64,000 nucleotides of DNA from Cytophagales bacterium (GCA_020402945.1 JADBYQ010000079.1:1-64000), one strand, 5' to 3'. Shown: positions 15,401 through 24,710, counted from the stretch's first letter. The notes: generated by a model from the letters alone, not told the origin. Made by a program: numbers and translations.

Positions 15401-18184
15401 CGGAGCTGATAGCGTTACGCTGCCTCCATCGCACAAGGCGTTCGCAGAGGAGGATAAATCTAACGCAGGCAAAAGTTCTCCTACAGCAATCGTTCGGGTA
15501 ACACGGCACCATTCACTTCTGGAGGCGGTCGTCACTTGTGATTGGCCTGGAATTCGATTGACTCCATCCCTACCACCACCATCTCCTCCACCGCTAGGGT
15601 CAAACGCAACTTCCAAATCATGAAACCCACTCGTGGAAAAAGTTAGTGTTACAACACTGTTATCGTTCCCGATACGAGCCCCATTCAAAGACCAGGTGTA
15701 CGAACCACCGTTTTGGTTAGAATAAAAAGTGTACTCCCTTCCCACACAAAAATTGTTAGCATCAGTTTCAATAGAGCAGGGTGGATCTGAATAAGTAACG
15801 GTCAAACCTGATCCGGGGGAAAAGCAGCCGTTGCCGGTGTAACTCAGGTTGAATGTGGTTGTACTGCTCACGTAAAAATCCACGATAGCGCCTGTTTTTA
15901 TTTGTCCAGTACTTGACGTCCACTTAAGATATTGTTGTTGATCAGCAGGGATAGAAGCGGCATCTGGAGTTGAGAGCGTTACAGTGCCAGGCCCAACTTT
16001 GTTTGTTGTAGAGGCTTCAACCCTAATAGGGCTAGTATTGCTGACCGATACTGCAATATCCTGCGGGGTGCAACTTGTGAAGATGCTTTGCGCACCCAGT
16101 CTTGCAGTATTTCTTACTTTGCCACCACCATCTCCTCCACCAGAGTCTTCAATTAATTCTACTGAAATGGTCTGGGTTCCAGCCCCAGTAAATGTAATTG
16201 ACGCAGTCGAGTTAATGTTTTTACCAGTGTTAATATTCGAAACGGAAGTTGTTGTGCCGGTGGCGGTATTAGTCACATACCAAGCATAGGTATAAGGGGC
16301 TCCAGAAGTGCTTGTGGCAGAGGTGCTAAAAGTGTATGGTTTGCCTACACAAAACGCAGTGGAGCTTGTTGTAATCGGGCAAGGGGGTGGCTCTACTGAA
16401 ACATACACCTGTGAGCCGAGATAACACTCCGGGCCACTGTAATCAAGATAAAAAGTGGTGGATGCCCTAAGGTTAGTAGCTGTAAATGTACGGACGGGAG
16501 CATAATACCCTGACGGGGTCGAGCGCCAACTCAGGTAAGTATCAGGCACTGGAGCAGATGTTGACAAGTCAACACTTCCCCCTTCATAGATGACTGTTTT
16601 TGAGGCCTCTGCCTGTAAAGGAGAACTTTGATTTACGTTGACGGTCAGGGGCTGTGGCACGCATCCCAGACTCGAAGCCGTGGTAGCCACCAGCCTATTT
16701 CTGCCACCGCCCCCCCCTCTACCTCCATCCCCTCCATCCCCACCATCATTGTTTGCTTCAAACGAGATTGTGAATGTGCCAGATCTTGGAAAATTTATTG
16801 AAGCAGAAGAAGAACTAGTGTAGCCAGGTACATCAACGCCATCTATTTTCCATCTGAAAGCGCTTCCGTTTGCAGAAGTTTGAAAGTTATACGTTTTTCC
16901 CGCACAAAATGAGGTGACATTCGATGAAATGGTGCAAGGTGGGTCGGTGTAATTTACCGTTATTGACTGCCCAGTATAGCAGCCAGAACCGATATAAGAT
17001 AAAGTAAAAATTGTGGTTTTGTCGACATAAGCATCTACACCTGTTTGACCAGCTGGAAGGGAATGGTTTTGATTGGATGTCCATCTCAGGAAACTCGTTT
17101 CACTTCCCGGAATATTTGTTGGGGTAAATAAACGAACAGTACCTGGTCCAACTTGGTTTGTTGTAGAGGCCTGTGCTGAGAGAGTGGTTGCATTGTTGAC
17201 AGTAACGGTAATCGCTTGAGGAGTGCAGTTGAGGCCGGTGCTTTGTACAGCAAATTGTGCGATACTCCTGACATCACCACCACCACCGCCACCACCACCA
17301 CCATCACCACCACCACCGGTGTCTTCGATTGGGATTACTGAAATGGTCTGGTTTCCAGCTAGAGCCTGAGTAAAGGTAATGGATGCAGACGACCCGGTGT
17401 TATAGCCTGTGGCAACGTTAGTTACTAGTACCCCCCCCACATACCAACGATAGGTATAAGAGGAACCCGTGGCTGAAGTATCAAACAAATAGGTATTGCC
17501 CACACAAAACGAAGTGGCGTTGGTTGTAATAGGACAAAGGGGTGGCTCTACTGAAACATATACCTGTGAGCCTAAATAACACTCCGGGCCATTGTAGTCT
17601 AAATAGAATGTGGTGGATGTGGTGATGCCTGTAGCAGTAAATGTGGGGCCGGATGCCCAATTGCCGATTGGATTGGAGCGCCAGCTAAGGTATTGATGTT
17701 GATCGGCAGGCACCGCAGTGTTTGTGGATAAGGTGACATCGCCCAATCCATATAAAACGGATGTTGACGCGGTAGCTTGCCATGGAGAATAACTACCCGA
17801 TACATTTACATTGATGGCTGGTGGAGTGCAGTAGTCAGTAAAAAACCTCACAGCTTGTAATTGTAAACCTCCACGGCCACCCCCATCTCCGCCATCTCCT
17901 CCTCCCCCATTGTCACCACTGACTGCTACAGATACCTGATAAGACTGGTTACCAGAAGTGTTGGGGAAGGTGATATAGGCAAAGGAACTGGTGTAGCCCG
18001 GCACAGGAGTGCCATTCAAATACCAGGTGAAAACACTACCATCCGAATCGGTACTAAATCCATAAGTCTTACCTGCACACATGGTGGCGGAACTTGGCGT
18101 GATCGTGCATTGGGCCAACGTGTCAGGGGAAAGACCCGCTATCAAAAGGGCTACCGCAAAGGAAAAAAAGATATTTGCTCTCAT
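12500..18184 (-). CDS. Large exported protein: Gly/Asp-rich Ig-like modules, DUF6443-like region and RHS repeats
   Basis: A 1894-aa protein. The ATG at 18184 overlaps the upstream stop as ATGA and is preceded by GAGAAAGG; an in-frame ATG at 18205 would put seven residues before the signal peptide (ending DTLAQ). The N-terminal ~900 residues are repeated modules of Ig/PKD type, each starting with a Cys and CxGKxYxFxT followed by a GSxFTWYLNG-like strand; five of them contain Gly/Asp-rich loops such as GGGGDGGDGGG. From ~1180 comes a region like DUF6443 (HTKSYDGLG..., FDQRGQSLQSQTKTF), then YD-type repeats (YDELGRVVWMAQQ, YEYDKNKRLLKVY). The end has NIHGWLTQINHPE and DVFGMVLEYYE, motifs that in single-chain Bacteroidetes RHS proteins lie just before the part found at the RHS start of the 3684-aa protein. 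It therefore looks like the front half of a split RHS shell. Two G8 tracts lie in the gene. Confidence 0.87.
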   Translation of the reverse strand: MRANIFFSFAVALLIAGLSPDTLAQCTITPSSATMCAGKTYGFSTDSDGSVFTWYLNGTPVPGYTSSFAYITFPNTSGNQSYQVSVAVSGDNGGGGDGGDGGGRGGLQLQAVRFFTDYCTPPAINVNVSGSYSPWQATASTSVLYGLGDVTLSTNTAVPADQHQYLSWRSNPIGNWASGPTFTATGITTSTTFYLDYNGPECYLGSQVYVSVEPPLCPITTNATSFCVGNTYLFDTSATGSSYTYRWYVGGVLVTNVATGYNTGSSASITFTQALAGNQTISVIPIEDTGGGGDGGGGGGGGGDVRSIAQFAVQSTGLNCTPQAITVTVNNATTLSAQASTTNQVGPGTVRLFTPTNIPGSETSFLRWTSNQNHSLPAGQTGVDAYVDKTTIFTLSYIGSGCYTGQSITVNYTDPPCTISSNVTSFCAGKTYNFQTSANGSAFRWKIDGVDVPGYTSSSSASINFPRSGTFTISFEANNDGGDGGDGGRGGGGGRNRLVATTASSLGCVPQPLTVNVNQSSPLQAEASKTVIYEGGSVDLSTSAPVPDTYLSWRSTPSGYYAPVRTFTATNLRASTTFYLDYSGPECYLGSQVYVSVEPPPCPITTSSTAFCVGKPYTFSTSATSTSGAPYTYAWYVTNTATGTTTSVSNINTGKNINSTASITFTGAGTQTISVELIEDSGGGDGGGKVRNTARLGAQSIFTSCTPQDIAVSVSNTSPIRVEASTTNKVGPGTVTLSTPDAASIPADQQQYLKWTSSTGQIKTGAIVDFYVSSTTTFNLSYTGNGCFSPGSGLTVTYSDPPCSIETDANNFCVGREYTFYSNQNGGSYTWSLNGARIGNDNSVVTLTFSTSGFHDLEVAFDPSGGGDGGGRDGVNRIPGQSQVTTASRSEWCRVTRTIAVGELLPALDLSSSANALCDGGSVTLSAPALGAVLDHIKQQYRWRSVPADSRFNGTGASLQANGLTQTTKFILENANICILPAEKTIEVYNTNVSPLRVTNGEYRNSKIIVQAQGNDFQRHYWQIAPNASSLNGTATDMPLLSVVEPYSANASGYYYIRSYLPPAITGTTGCWTSPSNVLQVQVGVAPPLAKISQIKRFGYNELYLTNDDAERIRQLATYHFVTASGSVLSTFLDKSSMYEEKTVFIRGIDNASQTWGPILPLTILFRGDNDLNWVHTKSYDGLGSSVTNVLSESKSYFDQRGQSLQSQTKTFHKQTSTDVYRPYVFASQALKDKYDRTVGGTLSAPIALPDFRYSSGFALNTEGKPLTYTDFDKAAPLSIDKKGTLGNYYSAQNQWNEKDVPNAKRLFSRTDFYEDGTGEERKSAQPGDTHFIGSGREVLKGTFPVGNSDASGEDNELTDYLNKRAIIFGGSALKKIEGVQTVVRDENERFVVSITDKSGKVLMTARKGTKLTDDFPSSISSDKMSYFYVLGAPNATTQSVTINGTSDYALENTISNTTVPKLTSPLPHTYNLQAGYYRVLPTSGTVKVSYTNYFTDIAYQFYNDAGRLVVSVSPNGYEQWHAAIGTSDPNNLKAIAAYPTIDKSTHTYNHQGWLLSMTEKDAGTTNYLYRRDGKIRFSQNAEQLLTKKYSYTNYDDLGRPIESGESSYQTANFNDLKVNLESIGSVWMGTGAVKKDWVQTGYDFPVTTPDFSPIPGFAQTYVRGAVSYTKNANTKTWYSYDELGRVVWMAQQPTTFPYAFVTQYVYDFLGNVLTTSTKAYSGSTSRDAFFHHYEYDKNKRLLKVYTSLDGNKKTLQAEYFYYLHGPLKRVVLATNLQGIDFVYNIHGWLTQINHPETSKDPGNDGGSGSSVRKDVFGMVLEYYERTMIPTTASLDPNQFHKIKIPNAQDAATVQTAVMMDPIELYRASMRHGIEGLRDMNRSAVISGGSGGGQ
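16710..16717 (-). repeat. G8 homopolymer in the coding strand of the 1894-aa protein gene
   Basis: Eight consecutive C on the window strand, so eight G in the coding strand, in a Gly-rich linker. Gain or loss of one base would truncate the protein. Such tracts are known slippage sites and also sequencing-error sites. Confidence 0.85.
17431..17438 (-). repeat. Second G8 homopolymer in the same gene
   Basis: Eight C on the window strand, encoding the GG of the segment YVGGVLVTN. It lies about 720 bp upstream (in coding direction) of the other G8 tract; the frame is intact at both in this sequence. Confidence 0.85.
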
Positions 18185-21100
18185 CGCCTTTCTCTCGTTG
18201 AACAACCCGAATTATTTGAATTGGTACAATCATTCACTGTATTTCTTATGTCGTCCGGGAGCTGGGACTTAATCCTTAAGCCCGGCTCTCGTACGAAGAT
18301 TCCACATTCGTTACTCCAAGTGGACAAGATGTACATACCAGTATAACATTCACCGTCCATCTCACAATCCGCCTGGTGAAGGATCAAAGGAGCAGGTTCA
18401 GGGCCTTCAAACTCTGCCTTCACGGTGTGATCGCCTTGTACACCAGTGAGTTTACACACGCCTCCATCTATGTAGGCTTTGGCTCCATCGTAAAGTGTAA
18501 CCATAGAGCCGTAGGTGTTCAAAAGCAATTTGCCATCTGCATAGAAGCGCGTGGTCAGGTTGTCGCATCGATTGGTTGCGCTAATGGTGGCATTACCACC
18601 CTGCAATACTTGCACAGTTGGGCTTATCACCCCACTGCCGCCTATTTGTGGAACTCCTGAAGTATTGGTCGCCACCTCTGTTGAAATGGTAACTTTGAAA
18701 GGCGTGGCATTCTTCAATCCATAATTGTAATTGATCTCACTAATCTTAGACACACCCTGAGTATTGGCTTGAAAACTTTCTTTATATGTTTCCGTCAACC
18801 GACCCATGCCATCGTATTTATACTCAGTATAAAGGTTGTTGTTGTCTAAGATGTATGTAAGCTCGCCCCAATTGTTGTAGACGTAGCTGGTCATAGCGGC
18901 CTGGTAAGGATGGATGCGGAAGTCATCGAAATAAACGGTACTTGATGCACCAACGTTTGAGATATACAAAGAAATGTCATTGTATGATTGTGGAACAGAA
19001 ACTAAGAGTTGTAGCTGATACCAGTCGCCTGCTTTTTTTGTAGCAACGGCCTGCACTTCGTTCAATGCACCGTCAGCGGAAGCGCCAAACTTTGCTGTAG
19101 GCAAAACTCCATTGCTATTCTTTAACCAAATAGTAGCCTGATAAACGCCACTCGCTTTCAATTGCCCTGACGAAGCATGATGAAGGATAACAGCGTCTCC
19201 GTTTTGTACGGCTATACTTTTACTACCTGTGTGGGCGATGCCAGTAGCTATAGAATAGGTTCCTGCCAATGAAACACCTCCCCCAAAGTAATCATTAACT
19301 GGTGTGTCCTCCGCATTTAAAGCAACAGCCTCCCAATAGCTGGCATTGGCCGCAGTGGCTACTACTTGTGTTTGATCTGCCGACATGTAAGAAGCCGCGA
19401 AATGCCCGTTGATATCTTTTGCCTCTAGTGCGTGAGAGAAGTAATCATATTTAGTAATCTCTCCATTTTTCTGCCAGCCCGAAGGCACGATAGCATTGCC
19501 ACTCCATGCATTGAAAGGAGTAAAAGCCGTCATAGGTTGTAGTCCATCACTATTTGTAGCAAGGGGTACATTTTGATCTCCACCAATAAAACTAAAGCTT
19601 GATTTCATTCGCCAGATGCCTGCCTGCTTTAAATTATCAGTACCTAAAACATAAGTCTGATCTGACCATGTTTGGGCGTTGGCCGAGACGAGGGCGAGTT
19701 TGTTGGCATCGGTCTGGTTTGTCCTGTAATTTGAATTGACTTTATACGTAAGGCTGCCTGCTGATTGCGTAAGCATGTTTTTGTTTTTGGGGTTATTTAC
19801 TTTCAATCCCATTCCAGAAAAGTTACCAGCTATTTGAGACGCTGTCATCCCTGAATATTCTGGTATTGAGTAGGCGGGAATGGTTTCAGCCACGTAATAA
19901 TTTCCATATCCATCTGTTGACAGAACTTTTGTGGGATTACCAGTATAAAAATCAAATGCTAGATTCTCTGTAGATGTGGTGATGCCTGTTTTATAATCCC
20001 TACTTTCTTGCCCTATAGAAACCAATGGGTATTCATCGCGCCTGCTCACAATTGGCATGGCGACATCATCGGCAATCCTGTATTCGCCAAAAACCTGCGA
20101 GACTACACCTTGATTTTTGAATTTAGATTTTAGATCAGACGCAAATTGATCTGTTGTTTTATTGTCATGGAGATAACGGTTCTCTACTTCACTCAAAATT
20201 TGATTGTTTGCTCCGTAGGTAGTGACTTTTTTCAATGCACCTACCCAAGCGGAAAAATCCTTAAGTGTTAATGGAGAAAGAGCTCTTGATGGAACAACAC
20301 CACAACCTATCTGATTTCCATATTGGTCAAAACACCGGAAAGGCGGCACTGATCCACTTGGGCAACCTGTGCCAACCGATTGACCTGTAACCACGGAAAC
20401 ACAATTAGCAGTGTAAGGTGGATCTTGCAAAGAAGTAATCCCTATACGTTTGATAAATTCTTCATCAAATGTTTGAAACTCGTAGACTTTCCTTCCAGGG
20501 ATTTTGGTGGGAATGGTCTCTCCTTCATTGAGGATTTCTTCCTCCACGACAACTGTACTATAGATAACACCTGGAGCTGGGATTTCACGGGCTAAATGAA
20601 TCAGCTTCGAATAACTACCCTCGTTAAGAGCCTTTAATCGAGCTCTCGTACTAGTCGCATAGCCTTGATTATCTCTTAAAAAATCAGGGTTTACAATGGG
20701 CGGTAATATCCCGAATGGCTCGTAAGGTGTTACCCCATTTAGATAATGATAATTCGAACTGGTCTCAAGATTCTTAGCTGAGTCATTGATCTTGATGGAC
20801 CTTACTCTAAGACCTCCCCCGAAAATCTCAGTCCTTGGCGTAAAGATATTTCCACCAACAAAATATGCCGGCCATCTATTTGATGAACCGTTATAGGTAA
20901 AAGTGCAAGCAATTTGTTGAACTTGGCAGTCTCTCCATGGGCCGTTCTTCGCAGTCACTCCACTAAATTCTTTTTCAGAATTCAATTTGTTTAGAAAATC
21001 TAAGTCATCAACAATAATTGACTTTGAACTTAGCTGAACCTCAACAATCTTAGATCTCAGAGAAAAGTAATAAGGCAGATAGGCAGAAGGACTATAGTTG

Positions 21101-23937
21101 AAGGGAGTACATGGCGAACATGACACAGAAGATCTATCATTTGTTTTATAGTTACCAATAATAGACATGTCAATGTAGTAATTTTGCTGGAGATATGGGT
21201 TTAAAGGATCTAGGCTATCAAAAAATTCAACTTTAAACTGTGAGCCACCTTGATGAATCACATTTTTTATTCTAGCTAAATGATTCCTTGACAATCCAAC
21301 GGTTGAATAACTATCTGATTCATATCTTACTGACACTTGGGAACCAGTGCTCAAGGCAATTTGAGACAACGACCAAGCATCAACATTTAATGACGAGTTG
21401 GGGGTAACTAAGTTTTTTAAGTTATCATTTAGACCCGTAACAAAATCAGATTTATAATGTCCCCAAATATCATAAGCATCCTTATTAAAAGCAGGGTTTT
21501 TCTCGTACTGAAAACTCATGGGCGGGATTAGGTCAGCCCCTGACTTCCCCCTGAACTTCACAGATTTTAAAGCGAGTTTACCAAACTTGGCATTGACGTT
21601 ACTATTTGAAAAACTGTTTGTTGTGCCAGGTGCCAGGGAGTAATCGGTACCTAACTCAATTGTCCTAATGGCTTTGGTTGCGCGCGCTAAAAAGCTTTCA
21701 TTGTCATCATAATCACTTCTGTTTAACAAATAAATTCGGTCGAGTTTTTTTGTTGTTGCGGGGTATGTGTAACAAGTCGAACTGCAATTGACCGTTCCGT
21801 TCTCGTCAACCACCGCACAGTTGCATGGATATGATTTAGGATTGAAACCACCTAATTTGCCATCAATGACCCCTCTACCATCCAATCTTGTACTAGTTTC
21901 AAAATAGGCTACGTGTGTACTAGTTTCTACCGTGCTCAAATAATACAACTCCTTTTTACCATAAGAATAGCTCTCAACCTCTTGATCGATATCTTTATTC
22001 GTGCCTTCGATAGGATTCCTCCAGATATAATCTTCTGCCTGATTGTAATATGCCGATTGATTATAATCAGAGTGCTTGCCATAAGCAAATTTTACCCAAT
22101 ACCCCCAATCATCTCTACTTATCGTGCCATCTCCTGCTGAATTTCTATTCACATAGTCAGGGCCTGTAACGGCTGTCAAGTACCAAGTATAAGCATAAGG
22201 ATGGTTTTCGGTATTTGTTTGATATTCCGAATTTTCTTTTCCTGTTTTAAAATACTTACTCTCTTGTCCATATGCATAAACGGGCAGTGCGTAATGATAA
22301 GAAACACCACTTTCGTTGGTGACCATAAAACCGCCAATTTGATTCGAAATGTCAAATGTGCCATTGCCTAAGTAGCTTACGGTGACTCTTTCGTTTTGTG
22401 GCCTTACATCGAGAAAACCTCTATCTTTCGCATATCCATCTCTTATCTGTTTAGTAGTAAAATATTCTACGTGCTTTGACCCTGCGAGATGAGATGTCCC
22501 TGCATTATAGCCTTCAGCAGGCGTAACAGTCTGTTCTGTCTGCACTGCGATCCCACCAATTGAATTAATCCTTAAGTTGGCAGATTCATAACTTAGAGAA
22601 TTTGAAAAATCATTTTTGAAGCGAAATTTCACAGGGTTGTTGAATTCAAAATAATTTGTCGCTGACGGACCCAAAAATTTGATAATATACCCTGGACCAC
22701 TTGACTTTTTTAGGTTCTGCCTGAACAAGGTACCTTTGTCAAAAATATACGGTTGAATGCTTCCTCCAAGCCCCTGCGCATTTACTTGGTAAGAATCGTA
22801 CGCGGGAAAACTGCCGCCTTTTGATTTGTCTGGGTCGTTGTTCTTGATCACGCCCCCCTCAGCATCTGGGTCTAAAAGAGCATAGGAGTCAAAGGACCAA
22901 TCATCGGGATTTTTTCCATTTGTGCTGGAAGCGTTCAAGGTGCCAATTACATTCACGTTGTTGGTTTCATCAGAATAATAGCGAACGTAGTTATAGCCCA
23001 ATGTCAACGTAAATGGCCCAATCGGGATTGGGGGAGTTGAGATGCCCCAACTTTCTGTAGTAACATTTCCCGCACGGCTGTTATTTGTTTGTATGGAATA
23101 TCCTGCTACACTCAACGAAGCTTTCAACCCATTTGATGAAATCGAAACACCAGTTGTGCCATTAGAAAGACCTGCAAAACCGCCTACAGTTTGAAAGTTA
23201 GTTGACACACCCACCGATGCGCTATTAGTACCTTTCGCTACCGTTAGGCCTATTTGACCCTGGGCGCCATTAGTGCCAAAACCAATGCCTCCACCCCATC
23301 CCTTGCCCCCAAACGTAGCACCCGCATTTGCATCTCCATACTCATACGAATTTCCATAGCCATCATTTCCGGCACCGACCGATGCATTTATTCCTATTCC
23401 CCCATGCTTACCGCCTACACCAAATGAAGTGCCAACGCTCATAGAGGTTCCAACGCCTAGCCCTAGATTACTGTCATTCGAAATTGATAGATTGAATGTT
23501 GCCCCAGCCACACCAACACCAACAGAGAATGTGCTTCTCTCACTACCGGCATTGTAATCGTTTCTTTTTCTTACAGCACCCAACTGATCATCCGGGTAGC
23601 CATTTACCGATCTACTTATTGCCCCAGGATTCAGCGTCCAACCCAACCCCACCCAACTAGCATCTTCATTGGGTTGTATGCCAGCATGATAGGATAATGA
23701 TAAAGGATACCCACCCGCAGGGCCTGGTACTTCGAGCAAAGGAACATTGTACGTAAAATCACCTGTAGCTAAGTTCACCATATCCGTAGTATCAACTGGC
23801 TCAAAACTAGTAGCTTCAGGAGCAGTAGGCCCAGAAGTCAAGGCCAATGAAATCGTAGGTGCTAAAACATTGAGAAGGTTGGCAAGAATAAATACAACAG
23901 CCCAAGGGCGCGCTAGTTTGCGGAGTGAGGAAATCAT
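18181..23937 (-). CDS. Large exported RHS/Tc-toxin-B-like N-terminal component
   Basis: A 1918-aa protein with a long hydrophobic signal sequence (residues 1-33) starting at ATG 23937. Residues ~48-118 hold the block typical of the first part of Bacteroidetes RHS and SpvB/TcB-like proteins: VNLATGDFTYNVPLLEVPG, LSYHAGI, WVGLGWTLNPGAISRSVNG. A Gly/Ser-rich stretch (~120-290) follows, then a long beta-rich region. Around residues 1540-1672 is a galactose-binding-like carbohydrate module ending VYFDDFRIHPY, then YD-type motifs (NNWGELTYILDNNN, YKYDGMGRLTETYKE). The last ~60 residues are Cys-rich. It is the first large gene of the RHS operon and couples to the next through an ATGA overlap. By analogy with TcB/SpvB and RHS proteins it probably forms part of a hollow beta-strand cocoon; that role is inferred. 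Confidence 0.85.
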   Translation of the reverse strand: MISSLRKLARPWAVVFILANLLNVLAPTISLALTSGPTAPEATSFEPVDTTDMVNLATGDFTYNVPLLEVPGPAGGYPLSLSYHAGIQPNEDASWVGLGWTLNPGAISRSVNGYPDDQLGAVRKRNDYNAGSERSTFSVGVGVAGATFNLSISNDSNLGLGVGTSMSVGTSFGVGGKHGGIGINASVGAGNDGYGNSYEYGDANAGATFGGKGWGGGIGFGTNGAQGQIGLTVAKGTNSASVGVSTNFQTVGGFAGLSNGTTGVSISSNGLKASLSVAGYSIQTNNSRAGNVTTESWGISTPPIPIGPFTLTLGYNYVRYYSDETNNVNVIGTLNASSTNGKNPDDWSFDSYALLDPDAEGGVIKNNDPDKSKGGSFPAYDSYQVNAQGLGGSIQPYIFDKGTLFRQNLKKSSGPGYIIKFLGPSATNYFEFNNPVKFRFKNDFSNSLSYESANLRINSIGGIAVQTEQTVTPAEGYNAGTSHLAGSKHVEYFTTKQIRDGYAKDRGFLDVRPQNERVTVSYLGNGTFDISNQIGGFMVTNESGVSYHYALPVYAYGQESKYFKTGKENSEYQTNTENHPYAYTWYLTAVTGPDYVNRNSAGDGTISRDDWGYWVKFAYGKHSDYNQSAYYNQAEDYIWRNPIEGTNKDIDQEVESYSYGKKELYYLSTVETSTHVAYFETSTRLDGRGVIDGKLGGFNPKSYPCNCAVVDENGTVNCSSTCYTYPATTKKLDRIYLLNRSDYDDNESFLARATKAIRTIELGTDYSLAPGTTNSFSNSNVNAKFGKLALKSVKFRGKSGADLIPPMSFQYEKNPAFNKDAYDIWGHYKSDFVTGLNDNLKNLVTPNSSLNVDAWSLSQIALSTGSQVSVRYESDSYSTVGLSRNHLARIKNVIHQGGSQFKVEFFDSLDPLNPYLQQNYYIDMSIIGNYKTNDRSSVSCSPCTPFNYSPSAYLPYYFSLRSKIVEVQLSSKSIIVDDLDFLNKLNSEKEFSGVTAKNGPWRDCQVQQIACTFTYNGSSNRWPAYFVGGNIFTPRTEIFGGGLRVRSIKINDSAKNLETSSNYHYLNGVTPYEPFGILPPIVNPDFLRDNQGYATSTRARLKALNEGSYSKLIHLAREIPAPGVIYSTVVVEEEILNEGETIPTKIPGRKVYEFQTFDEEFIKRIGITSLQDPPYTANCVSVVTGQSVGTGCPSGSVPPFRCFDQYGNQIGCGVVPSRALSPLTLKDFSAWVGALKKVTTYGANNQILSEVENRYLHDNKTTDQFASDLKSKFKNQGVVSQVFGEYRIADDVAMPIVSRRDEYPLVSIGQESRDYKTGITTSTENLAFDFYTGNPTKVLSTDGYGNYYVAETIPAYSIPEYSGMTASQIAGNFSGMGLKVNNPKNKNMLTQSAGSLTYKVNSNYRTNQTDANKLALVSANAQTWSDQTYVLGTDNLKQAGIWRMKSSFSFIGGDQNVPLATNSDGLQPMTAFTPFNAWSGNAIVPSGWQKNGEITKYDYFSHALEAKDINGHFAASYMSADQTQVVATAANASYWEAVALNAEDTPVNDYFGGGVSLAGTYSIATGIAHTGSKSIAVQNGDAVILHHASSGQLKASGVYQATIWLKNSNGVLPTAKFGASADGALNEVQAVATKKAGDWYQLQLLVSVPQSYNDISLYISNVGASSTVYFDDFRIHPYQAAMTSYVYNNWGELTYILDNNNLYTEYKYDGMGRLTETYKESFQANTQGVSKISEINYNYGLKNATPFKVTISTEVATNTSGVPQIGGSGVISPTVQVLQGGNATISATNRCDNLTTRFYADGKLLLNTYGSMVTLYDGAKAYIDGGVCKLTGVQGDHTVKAEFEGPEPAPLILHQADCEMDGECYTGMYILSTWSNECGIFVREPGLRIKSQLPDDIRNTVNDCTNSNNSGCSTRERR

Positions 23938-24021
23938 TTAGGGCTTCGGCTTTTGGTAAAGCAATAAAATAAAACTCCATTAAATTAATAGGTTAAACTT
24001 TGCCAAAAAGGTACACAAAAC

Positions 24022-24627
24022 TTACATGTCTAAAAGTGTTAACTTAGGGCAGCCCTCTAAATCTTTGACTTTGAACCGCATACGGCTATTGCCCAGGTTC
24101 ATGCCAAATTCATTGAGATTAAATTGAACCCATTTTTGATCTATGGTTTTCTCTTTATTAAAGACCACGAGTACATCTGTTGAGCTGCTTAATCCGTAGG
24201 TGCGGTTCAAAATAAAATCGGCTACAGGTATGGTGTCACTGGTACTGGTGGTCATGTTTACAAACTCCGGCACCCTAAAGGAAAGTTGTTGCACCATTTC
24301 GCTGTACTGGCCAAAGCCCTGCGATTGATCGAGTGCTTCTTTACCCGATTTAGAGAGGCTAAGTATGAAGTAATAGTAGTTTTGGTATTTACTCCTTGCT
24401 TTTTCAATGGCTTCTTTCGCGGGCTTCTCCCCTACCTCTTGTTTGATCAACAAATCGGTAGGGCGGTAGGTAACAGCTACTTTATAATCGCCCACTTCGT
24501 TGGTAATTTTCAATCCATTGCTTTCATCCTGTATATATGCGATCAATTCTTTCTCGGTCGAGAAGGTTTTGTGTTTGCAGCCAGCCAATAGTGCTATCAG
24601 TAAAAATAGCGTTACCTTACTTATCAT
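24022..24627 (-). CDS. Lipoprotein of unknown function upstream of the RHS genes
   Basis: A 201-aa protein with a lipobox at LLAGC (Cys17), so probably a lipidated envelope protein. I recognise no family. The mature chain starts with a helix (STEKELIAYIQDESNGL) and continues with strands such as YKVAVTYRPTDLLIKQEVG and FVVFNKEK-like segments; it ends in a short C-terminal strand (MRFKVKDLEG). The gene is on the same strand as the RHS genes, 84 bp before the 1918-aa protein gene, so it could belong to the same transcription unit. It may be a surface or periplasmic accessory factor for the RHS proteins, but this is positional inference. Confidence 0.75.
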   Translation of the reverse strand: MISKVTLFLLIALLAGCKHKTFSTEKELIAYIQDESNGLKITNEVGDYKVAVTYRPTDLLIKQEVGEKPAKEAIEKARSKYQNYYYFILSLSKSGKEALDQSQGFGQYSEMVQQLSFRVPEFVNMTTSTSDTIPVADFILNRTYGLSSSTDVLVVFNKEKTIDQKWVQFNLNEFGMNLGNSRMRFKVKDLEGCPKLTLLDM

Positions 24628-24641
24628 TTGTGGATTACTTA

Positions 24642-24679
24642 GTCGGTCGATAGTTCATGGTCGATAGACGATAGTCATT
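24642..24679. repeat. Short low-complexity repeat (TCGATAG units)
   Basis: The intergenic DNA between the lipoprotein gene and the OmpH-like gene contains GGTCGATAG twice (24645-24653, 24659-24667) followed by ACGATAGTC. It looks like a degenerate short tandem repeat rather than coding sequence. Confidence 0.5.
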
Positions 24680-24710
24680 GGAGTGTAGATAGAGGTTGTA
24701 ATCCGCTTGG

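Noticed and set aside
16887-17316. Small frames opposite or beside the Gly/Asp-rich loops
   Set aside because: Low-complexity shadows of the 1894-aa protein gene with biased composition.
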